From Rhododendron vialii (taxonomy: Eukaryota > Streptophyta > Magnoliopsida > Ericales > Ericaceae): a stretch of 64,000 bases of DNA. This document shows positions 23,326-34,200 of this stretch, in pieces. Each line of letters starts with the position of its first letter. The stretch's first letter is position 1. The position numbers and the translations under genes are program-made. A model generated the notes under the pieces. It did not search any database, was not told the DNA's origin, and was given only the letters and a program-made list of their open reading frames with translations. Location of the stretch: the NCBI RefSeq assembly GCF_030253575.1, contig NC_080560.1, forward strand, positions 39,293,001 to 39,357,000, read 5' to 3'.

Positions 23326-23504
23326 ATGTATTTACCTATGTGTATGTGCCTCTAGCAAAGCTAAAATGATTGCCCGTTAAATTAGTCCCTAAGGCAAGTT
23401 TCATGTTTCTTGGACAATAATTTTCCTGTGCAAAAGCTTCATACACACTACTAGCTACTACTACAATTTACTGTATAACACAAGTTGGACAACTACCATG
23501 GTAG

Positions 23505-23650
23505 TTTTTTTTTTTTTTTGCAAAATGATAGAAATGCATTGATGACGGGAATAAGGTTTACAGAATACAAGGGAAGAGAAAGCACAAAAGCACACTATAT
23601 ACAACCAAAAGGAAGCTACGGGAACAAAAGATGGCTATCAGCCGTAGCTC
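23505..23650 (-). mobile_element. 5'-truncated non-LTR retroposon (poly(A) on minus strand)
   Basis: A perfect 15-bp duplication CAACTACCATGGTAG lies at 23490-23504 and 23651-23665. The insert begins with a long T run, a poly(A) tail on the minus strand, preceded on that strand by a LINE 3'-end-like sequence (TTATTCCCGTCATCAATGC). Only about 146 bp were inserted. Confidence 0.88.
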
Positions 23651-23665
23651 CAACTACCATGGTAG

Positions 23666-25266
23666 TTAGAATGATTGAGACATATCTTCAAACGTCGGTC
23701 GTTTAAAAATATGTTTTCCCAAATTTATTGACTAGGATATTTTTATCCAAAATGGTAGGGAAGTATAGCATTTTTTAATGGAGGGTGATTTTGATGGGAT
23801 ACTTAAAAGCAATTGACTATTCACGGAGCTACGCGATCACATCCGTCTGTTTCAGTGATATCAATGGATGAGATCTGTTTTTAAACTTTAACCGGTAATA
23901 GATATCTATTACTGCTAATAGATTGTTTTTAATCCAGATCATCCAAAACACTTTTGAATAGACGAAATTGAGCTCTGTAAATCTTATTTACGAAGACACC
24001 GTAAATAAAATTCTCTCTCTCTACTTAAAGGATGGGCTACAATTAAATTAAGCTGCAGTAATCCAAGTCTTTTCCACTGATAACCTGGGTTTTCGTCAGT
24101 TTTCTCCCATTCTAATTTCTTGTTATTTGCTTTCTTCTTATAGGTGTTCAAGTTCTTTCTTGGTTGGTGGTAGGGCAAGGTCAATCTGTGGTTTGGCCTA
24201 TGTGCAGACACTCACTGCGGTTTAAAAGTGGGCACATAACTACCTTGTGGGTTGTTAAAACATGCAGATGCACCTCATTCCGTCCATGTTAATTGAGGTA
24301 TATCTCACACGTCTCTTAAATCTAATTAAAATTTAATCTAAGTTGTTCAATACATATTGATCAAATAATAGAGTATTTCTGCAAAAAATCATGTCGATCA
24401 GTATCTCAGTCTCTCTAGAGTTTTTAGCCTTAGCCTTGAATTTCTCATTATTTGCTTTTGTTTTTTTTAGTTGGTTGCAGCTATTATCTCTTATGTTGGG
24501 GACCTGGGGTAGAGGGCCACACCTTCACTTCCTAATTTGACTACTTTCAATCGGGACTGCTTGAGCATCAAAGTGCCCTCCAGCCATCGTCGGGCCGGTT
24601 TTGGCACTAACTTTGCCATTATTTGTGCAGCAGTCGGTTCGCGGGCAAAATCAGAGGGCAATTGCTTACAAAGCGATAGACCGAGGAATCAACACTACCA
24701 CGGTTGGATATTTGTTTCTTATTTGTATCTTGAAACCCTACGAATGTTTGCTTTTAATGAGCGAATTTCTCATTTGCCAAACAAATTGGATTGTACTATG
24801 GAGGAAAGTTCCAAGGTTATGAAGTTCCCAAAGCGCGATTATAAATTATATCATCTATATTCGATTTACAAACAAAAATCAACATGGCAGTATCACAAGA
24901 AATGCAATTTTTTTTTATTTGAACCCGCGGGAGACTACATTTAATCGATATAAGTGTTGCACCAGCTTAGATAAATATTGCTGATGTCGATATCCAAGAC
25001 AGATACACTACGACAGGAACTTACAGGTTTACAAGTAACAGATCTCTTTAATCAGAGGAATATTGCAGATGGCGATATCCAAGACAGAGACACTACGAGA
25101 GGAACTTACAGGTTTACAAGTAACAGATCTATGTAATCAGAGGACGGTGGACGCTCTACAATCAACCAATTAGATCCGTCACTAGCAGGACAACTGCGAG
25201 ATCTAGAGCTCTGTACATCGCAATTAGTTAGAAATCAAGAAATTTATTTTGAAAAAAAGCAGCAAG
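23666..25266. other. Intergenic between the carboxylesterase array and the ARIA 3' end
   Basis: No gene recognised. The open frame 24537-24944 (plus) resembles nothing I know. An 85-bp near-tandem repeat (GATATCCAAGACAGA at 24989 and 25074) lies 100-280 bp past the ARIA stop codon, probably in its 3' untranslated region. Confidence 0.5.
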
Positions 25267-28200
25267 CTATAGCCGTGAGTTACGTGGGTTAGGCCTCGTA
25301 AGTGTTTTTGTAAAGTACTCGCGGATCTCCGGTATTATACGCTGAATAAGTTGAGAATACCTGCCAATATTTAAAAGAAAACGAAATTTTCAGGAGACAA
25401 CAAAAACAAACAAGTGTATAACTCATCGAGTGGGGTAATTTGTGAATATCAAACACAGATTCAAAAGCTTGATGATCATACTTTCTCATCGTTGAGTCTA
25501 CCGGTTTTCACTATTTATAGGCAAACCATCTAGTTTCAACCATGCAAGTGCATTTCTCAAGGTTTTTTATTCTCAAGGTTTCTCAAGGTTTTTGACATAA
25601 CAAAAGTGTAAGCTGTGCTCATTCTAAACGCTAAACCACTTTACCAATACTATCTTCAGTTATCACTGCGTGTGAGATTTCGAGGAAAGGTTGAATATTG
25701 CAGATGATGTAAATTTAACTGTATTCTCCACATCAATTGCCATATCAAGGGGAAAAAATCCTATGGTGAGTACTGATTACCATAATTTGTATGTACTCCA
25801 ATTGATCTCAGGAATGAGGAGAAAAGAAAAACACTGAACAAGCAATTTCTTTCATTTGCCTAAAACCACTTCCGTATTATGTAGTATTAAAGAACATTCT
25901 CATAGTGGTAAATTCAGAGAGTATTATGCGCAGTTCATTGACAGAACAGCAAGAAACATACTGCTGAGTATAAGTTCACGGGTAGGCAAGATATGTCACA
26001 TATTATCATCTCTCCCTCATTTTTAAGTACTTTGCAATTTGATCCAGCGAAAAGTCTCAAAGAAAATCCTATAAGCTGAAAGCCTGCAATATGGAAAGGT
26101 TGGCGAAAGAACATACCTGGGCCTAGCACTTAATTTATCGAACTGCTCCAAAATGTATAGAATGCATGTATGCCTTAATGACAAGGCATGGAACGCGTCT
26201 GACAGCTCATACATGTTTGAAACGTTATCTGATGATATATCCTGAAGATGAAAAGAGAAGCATATTTGGGCATCCATCTGATTCATTAAGTGCCAAGGTA
26301 TTCAAAAGTATTAACTTTCTTACCTGAGCAATGGTGTATTCACAAAGCCGCTTGAGTGCCTCCAGGAGATACTGATCAGCAGCTCTAAGGAGATCTTGGG
26401 CTATATTCAATGTCACATCCACCGAGCCAGTGTATATAAATCTGGACATTAACAAATAGCCTATGTGTAGCAAATCTCAGGAATATTGACTACAATACAA
26501 GTTGAGTGTTAGGGAAAGACTGTAACCTCATCATCAACTCAAAAACTTCCCATCTTATATTTGGAATCTCTATATCTCTTGCATCCTTCTCCTGTGATTA
26601 ACGCAACGGGGAAATAATAAACAAAGATTAAATCCAACTTTTATGTTTTGCAATCCATTGTTACATATTTCCGTATATATTTCCACAAAAAGAAGTGATA
26701 AAAAAATGATAATAATCAAGCACCCTAACCCAAAACAAAAACTAGAAAAGGGAACGCCCAGATGTCGCATTCTTCACACACGCATGCACGCGCACATATA
26801 CGGATAGAAACTTGACAGAGATTGGTTTTGACGATTTATGTACAAACTCACCCGATAACCACCATCAAACATTGCACGGAATGCATCGGAAGAAGCAAGT
26901 AGGCAAATTCGATGGGCGTAGAACCGTTTACCTGAGTTTTCAGAAAAATTAAGTCATTTACTATCAATCTAGGCCAGGGAACTGCCATACACAGAGAGAA
27001 CTTATTCCTCTGGAACATAGATTAGGGATGTAAGCAAGCAAAGTAGTAATTTGGATTTACAACCTTCAACTAAGAAGGTGACATCGGATAATGTAGGATT
27101 GTTGACAAATTGTTCCCCCAAGTACACCTGCAGTGAGAATTCTTTCATCAGATTACCAATTTCTATTAGTAGTTAAATTACTGTTTCATATGTGAAAACT
27201 GCAAATACATATTGCTAATTCCACTTTAGGAAGCCAATAAGCAAATGGAAGGAAAATCTGGATTTATGAAACATACTTATCTAATGAACAGGATTTCAGA
27301 AACAAAGATTAAGATTCAGAAAACAGAGTTCCAACTAATCTAGCCATTACTATCGCAACAGATATCTATCAAAAATCCACACCAGTGCGTTAAAGAACTC
27401 TTCTCATCAAAGAGACATGGCACCAGAAATAGAAATTCTATACATCTGCAAGTCCTCTTTGTTAAGGTCGATTCAGATTTCCAAAATACTAGACCAGTAT
27501 TCTCAAAGAAAGTATTTTCTAAAAACTAAACAGTTATTATTCCTGCTAATGTCCCCAATAGCTCCAAATCAAAAAGAGCACATGGACCAAAAGGCTACCG
27601 CTAAATAAGATGTTGACCTGTGGCGTCGGAGATGGGGGAGCTGCATCAATGGAGGAGAGAGTCATCGCTTTGTTAGACAACTTGTACAAAGCTGTAGAAC
27701 CATCAAGTTGCTGCTTTAGGCTTGTGGAACCAAGAAGGCCAAGAAGTAACTCCAATCCTGCACACAGGTGAGATAAACCAATTTTTAGTATGCAAATTGC
27801 TGCCACTATGAACAAGAAATCCAACAATGGAAGATGTTGGACTAAAATATTCAAGTCAATCCAAATCTCAGAACTTTCCAATGTTTAATCTTAGTTATGG
27901 TTCCTATACCCAAATGTCAAAGAAGTATTAGTTCTAGTTAAACTGGAAGAATTTTGACAAAACAAAACCATGAACGCTTTAGCAAATGGTTAATTGATGG
28001 AGTTGACATTTTGAGAAATCAAGTTTATTTTGGTGTGAATTTGCCTAATTTTTTAAAGGGAGAAGTGCATCTTTCTCTTTCCCTTCTTCGCATAGACTAA
28101 GCATGTGTTCTTATGTACAACCCTGGAACACCCAAATATGAACACCAAGCCTGCAAACCATTGTTATCAATGAAAATGGCATACCATTGTTATCAATGAA

Positions 28201-31200
28201 AATTGTTCCCTGATCCTCCGGAGAACAAAGATGGGCTAGAGCCAAAGCAATTCGTCGTTGAACTGCCTTCTCTGCTACACGCATCAGATATAACAAATGG
28301 CTCAAAACCTATAAGAGAGAAATCAAGGGATGTAACTTCATGAACTAATATAACAAAGCATATAACAAGATTGGGGCTACTTTATCAAATAATTTGATAA
28401 AAGCTCACCCGTCCATGAATCTTCTCCTCTAATCTTTTCAGTGTCTTGGCTACACAATCTTTTGTCGCCTAAAAGCACATTTATTGTTACTATATTAGTA
28501 AGGACACATCCATCGAAACAACACGGCTAGGAACCTATAATGCTAAAGCAATCATATCTGGGCTCAAGCCTATGATTTCATCTGCTAGTTGAAAACAGAG
28601 AAAACCTCAACCTAGCAGCCAGAGTCCAAGAAATGGTAAAAAGTAAAAAAAGCATACTTGCACAATGAATTCTCCATCCTGCAACTTCTGAACACCGCCA
28701 ACCTTGATAAAATCAGACACATTATCCTATGGCAAAAACATAAAGTTAATAACATTGAAACACACAAATAACAAAGTGAAAAGGTAGGGGGTTTAGGACT
28801 CCCTCTTTGTACAGGGATTTACCCTTTGAGCTCTTGCTTGGAATATCAGATCTTTGACCAAAACAGATGACCGTTAGCGACACCACGGCTAGTGTTGACA
28901 ACTGGAAATGTCCTCCAATGGTGAAGTTCGTTTCCTCACAAGGCAAATTGTGGAGTAGGGTAGCTAATCCAAACACTCACAATGAATATGAATACCTCAG
29001 TCATTTTACACAGTGCTCTCGCGTATCAAACTTCGGATCTTGTGTTCCTTAACTTTTCAAGTATTTATAGGAGAATTTGGCCACCTACCCATAATTACCA
29101 ACCTCATAACCATGGTTAGTTGTCATCATTACAATCTCTCCAAAAAAGATTTCCAAGTGTTGGTCCAACATGCCTCATTCCTAATATGGTTGATTGGACA
29201 TCTGACAATCATTTTGGGGCCCATGTGCTTAATCCTTCTCAGTCACGACTTTGGAGACAATTGCGAACCTTATGCCGAGATAGTAATGAGTATACATCTC
29301 AGTTTTCCAGAAGGAACGGTCAAGATAATCCCTCCAAGAAGCTAGTTGACTAAGCTAGGGGTCGGAGTTGAAGACCTTTAACTGTATGGATCTGAATAGT
29401 TAGTTGACCTCGGCCGAAGTTAATACTGATTTTCCTGAAATACCTTGACGTCTCCTAATGCATTTTGTTTTCATATCTAGAATGTTATTTAAGACACCCT
29501 ACTATTTTCACCCCCCACAAAGTCCATCAAGTCTTTCTTGAAACCCGTTGCAAAATCGATATGCCTATCAAAATCTGGAAACGAGTGTCACTCGCCATTG
29601 ATTCCGTCACCCAATCCCTGCAAAAGATTTCCGCGACAAAACTTTCTGGAATGAAGATAAAACAGCGTCCTCACATTGAACCTAAACATGATGTAGGAGT
29701 TTTGTATAAGTTCCAAATAATTCTCTCTCGTTGCACCACATCACAGATTTTTTAGCCCATGATCTAGCCATTACAGAATTGGGATCGGTGGGAGCTGATC
29801 CACCACCACCTGAAACTTCTTCTTGTGGTGAAATGCAATGCACTTGAGTATATTCGGATGATCTAACCTGGACAAGAACTGGGACAACCCCAACACCGCC
29901 CCAAACTCGTCAAAGGTAAGCACAGTACCCTGTCTTCCAGGCATTATCAAAGTCCATTTCTTGGAGTTGGAGATGGACCATAGTGCATTTCGCTAATGCA
30001 TGCCCCAATCCCATTTCATATCCCCAACATAGCAATAAGAGAGTGTCATCTTCTTGGTTTTGGAACCCCTTTTCCTGTGACGAACACTCTCTTCTATCTC
30101 ACCAGAACACACTTTTCTCTCTCATCAAAGAGATTTAACTCTCTCTCTCTCCGATGTGGAAGCTTGATACTACACCGAGAGAGAATTATTTGAAACTTAA
30201 ACAAAACTATTACATCATTTTCAGGTTCATTGTGAGAACGTTTATCTTCATTCTAGAGTGTTTTGTCACGGGTACGGGAATCAATTCCAAGAATTGGGTG
30301 ACGGAACCGATGGTGAGTGACACTCGTGTCTCTTTAACAAATTTTGATAGGCATATTGATTTTGCAACGGGTTTCAAGAAAGATTTGATGGACTTTGTGG
30401 GAGGTGAAAATAATAGGACATCTTAAATAAGCATTGTAGAGATGAAAACAAAATTCCTTAAAAGAAGTCAAGGTACTAACTATTTAGATCCAGTCAAGGT
30501 CTTCAAATCCGACCACTAGCTCAGCAACTAGCTTCTTGGACATGGAGGAAAGTCCGAGGAAGATTTAACTCTCGGATCAACCATATCATTATAATGGTCA
30601 CTCAAGGGATCTAAACCTCGGACATGGTCTGAAGAGGTCTAGGAATTATCCTCATCAATCCTCCTAGAAAGTCAAGATGTATATTCTCTAGCCATAAGGT
30701 TTGCAACTGTATAAAAAGTCGCATCCGAGAAGAATTAGCACTTGCGCCCCCAAAATGTTTGTCAGATGTTCAATCATCTTTATCAGGAATGGGGCATGTG
30801 AGACCCACATGCGGAGATTGCAAGGATGGCATATAACCATGGTACGGTTTTGGTAGCCTGGGTAGGTGGCTAAATTTTCCTATAAACATTCGAATAAGTC
30901 AAGTAAGAAAGGATCTGAAATTTAATACACGAGAACAATGTGAGTAAAACAACCGATGTATTCTAATTCATTGTGAGTTCTCGATCTAACAACTCTAGTA
31001 ACTTGACCATCGGAAGACATTTTCAGTTGTCAACGCCGGCTGAAGTGTCGCTAATGGTGTTCTCTTTTGCAGCCACCGATCAAAATTCTCACTTTTGAGC
31101 AGGAGCTCAAAGGGTAAAACCCTGTACAAAGAGGGAGTCTGATACCCGGCCTCCACACAATGTGAGACAGAGCCTAAATCAGAATTAGTAAGCCACAGGG

Positions 31201-34200
31201 TTAAAACTGGGGTGGGGGGAATTACCATTTTTTTTTTTGTAGAATTCAGCAAAATAAACAAAAGGACATCAGCCCTGTTAGAAGTTTCAAATGAATTCAT
31301 AATATTAATGTATACCTCATTATCTGCAAGGCCGTAAAGAGCAAATGCAGCATTATGTTGCAGAGACCCATTTTTCGAATCAAGGAGCTTCAATAATGGC
31401 ATCAACCCGCCATTATGAGCGATACCAGCTTGGTTATGAGTGTCCTGAATGACAACAACAACAAAAAAATCAAACGTATGATAAAGCCTTGCCTACCATG
31501 ATGTACCCACTACCGTGATGCTTCCAGTTCCAGTTGTAGACAAAGGTTTGCAATGAAGAAAAGTGAATATGGAATATCTTCATAGAGCAATGAGGAAAAT
31601 GACATGGAAAATTTGGTACCACACCGTAGCAACTTTCAGTAGTCAGCCATGCTGTCTGTGCAATATAGAGACACCTACCTGAAAGCAACTTCGGCCCACT
31701 ACACATGACTGGTAATCAGGTTGTAAAATATGCAATTGGATCGGTACTTTACTTTTTCTAATCTTTTATTGTTTCCTCTTCTCTCTGCCACTGCATTTCA
31801 TTTTCTTGGAACCACGCAACACCGTGGCATTCCATAGAAACAGGTAGATCATTTGAACCAGAGTGTGACTCATACGAAGAGAGGATACAATGAACCATCC
31901 TTATTTAACAAGAATGTATTACCAAGAGAAACAAAGGTTCCTTTGCTAATGCTCTCTTCCAAAGTGAATTTTACAGCAGTTAAAAATCTGGGCTGACAAG
32001 AAAATATTCCCCGTCAATTTTTTTTGAGTCAGTAACCATATCACAAAGAATAACTACATCTCCTGTATATTTACCCGAAAGGAAAACTATCCCTCCTCAA
32101 TCCAAGATTCTAAGAACGAAAGTGGAAGTTATCAGACAGATCAATGCAATCCTTAGTAAGTGGAAAGACAATGTCAGCACAATATAATGGCAGCAAATTT
32201 AGAGTACCAGTTATTAATGGTGGGAGTAACAAACGAGAGAAGAAAATGAGTCACTAACCTGTGCCAACCTCCCGAGTGCAAAAGCCGACATTTCTCTAAG
32301 CTGTACGTCGGGGGATTGAAGCATCTCAATCAATGGCTGGACAGCTCCTCTCTGGACAATGTGAACCTGCAAATAACCTTGCTTTCTTCATAAGGGAAAA
32401 ACACAGAACAAATAAATATGACAAAAATAACTAAATAGAACAGAAAAAAAGTACAAATTTGAGCAGGCTCAAAAACAATGAAGCAGCCTGCAAAATACTC
32501 GTTTTTTAACTAGTCAAACATGAAACATTACTGTTCAGCTAAGCCGCAAAAGGAAGGCAGGCCGCAGGCGCACAAGAAGAAAAACAGGAATCAAATGACA
32601 AACACTCCAATCCCAAAAGTTTTCAATGTCAAAATTGTCCCTTCCTTCCCTCTCATCTTTGATTCTTTCACGCAACCAACTAGCACGAGCAAAGAGAAAA
32701 TCCATGACCAATCTCCGAAGTAAAAACAAATGAGGGGCAACGCAAGCCCGAACCAACCTTACAATCTGAATCAGTAGCAGCAAATTGTCCAAGTAATAAA
32801 GCTGCCTCCCTTTGGCTCTCAGAGCAACAAGAACTGTAAACCAATTGATGAAACTGAGGAATCTAAACAGAGAGCTAATGTGAACATACATAGGAACGAG
32901 GAAACAAAAGGAGCAAACTCTATTCTGTTAAAGGAAATGTGAAGAGTCAGGACACTACAAAAGGTGACAAGCTTTCATGATGACCTGAGCAATCCAACAA
33001 CAGGTTGCAAAGCCCCAGCAATAAGAACTTCCTTCTTAATGTTTGGGGATGAATGCACCAGATTACCGATAACGCCAACCTGAAAACCAAGAATCATCAT
33101 CAGATGCTAGTTGCTACAAATAATATGAAGACCAAAAAACAAGTTTCCAATGGATATAAAGTACTAATAGGAAACGCTATTTTGAGAAAAATCCAACCGC
33201 TTCATAATGAATGGCAGCATCCTCAGACCGGAGCATTAGAATCAGGGTAGGAAGAGCGTTGCATTCTACAATCTGAAAAGTCATAATTGTCATATCGATT
33301 ACAGAATACGAACTGGTTCAACAACATATTCATCTTTCCATAAACATCACAGAACCTGATTCTTATTTTCGTCATTCTTAAATGCCAGAGTTCGTAGTGC
33401 TCCAGCTGCTGCCCTTTGTACCTTTGGATCACTGAATTGAAGCAACCCAACAAGCGGGCGAATCCCGCCTTCCAACCTGAAAATATACACCAGGTGACCA
33501 CCAAGAGAGATGGAACAAACTGCCACTGGAAGTTAAAATACTGGGGGGGTGGGTAGCAACTCATACCTAACACGGGTCTTAATACGGCTATTTTCATGCG
33601 CAAGATTAGTGATTGCATCAGCTGCTCTTCGAATGACACTGTTGACAGCCCGAGAGCTGGAACTGTCCCTGTGCCACTCTAGTAAATCCACAAGATGAGG
33701 CAAGGCACCATTGTCCACTATGAGCTGCTGATGCTCTGGCTGTTTGGAATAAGAAAAACATTCAGCAAAAAATGCCTAGTCATGGAGCTGTGTTAAGTGA
33801 TGTTTTTATTTTGGATTTACATAATTCTTTTCTAATTGGAGAATGCTGAATTGGGCCAACCTCATGTAGCTATTGAATGCCATTCCCCGACCCACCCATG
33901 CAACCCCCTCTCACACACACCCCTTTTTCCCAACCCCACTCCCTCTTTTTCATTGAAATTACTGAGTTGAGTTATGCTTGTAAAAAATTCCTAGTGATCA
34001 GAGTATCACATTTCCAGTCTAGTGCTAGGTCTAAGTAAAAGCTGTGTAAGAAATTCAGCTTGCTATTACCCTGTATTCTTCCTTTCTAGCTCACTTGACG
34101 GGCTTCACTCTTTAGAGTTTGAAGGAAGCTTTCAAAACCTTGTGTAATGCATGACACACATACGCAGTCAAGGTGATCCTTCAGATAACATAGGTGGGTT

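Noticed and set aside
24537-24944. 135-residue plus-strand open frame as a gene
   Set aside because: No recognisable domain, no splice context, and AT-rich second half typical of random frames.
25140-25285. Plus-strand coding-like stretch (LDPSLAGQLRDLELC) considered as a separate gene or viral remnant
   Set aside because: It overlaps the antisense of the ARIA terminal exon and 3' region, has stops in frame upstream and no start.
26023-26116. Read-through of ARIA exon 18 to a nearby in-frame stop as the protein's C terminus
   Set aside because: The resulting tail has no family resemblance. An exon at 25360-25267 encodes the conserved IQRIIPEIREYF end in the right phase with good splice sites.
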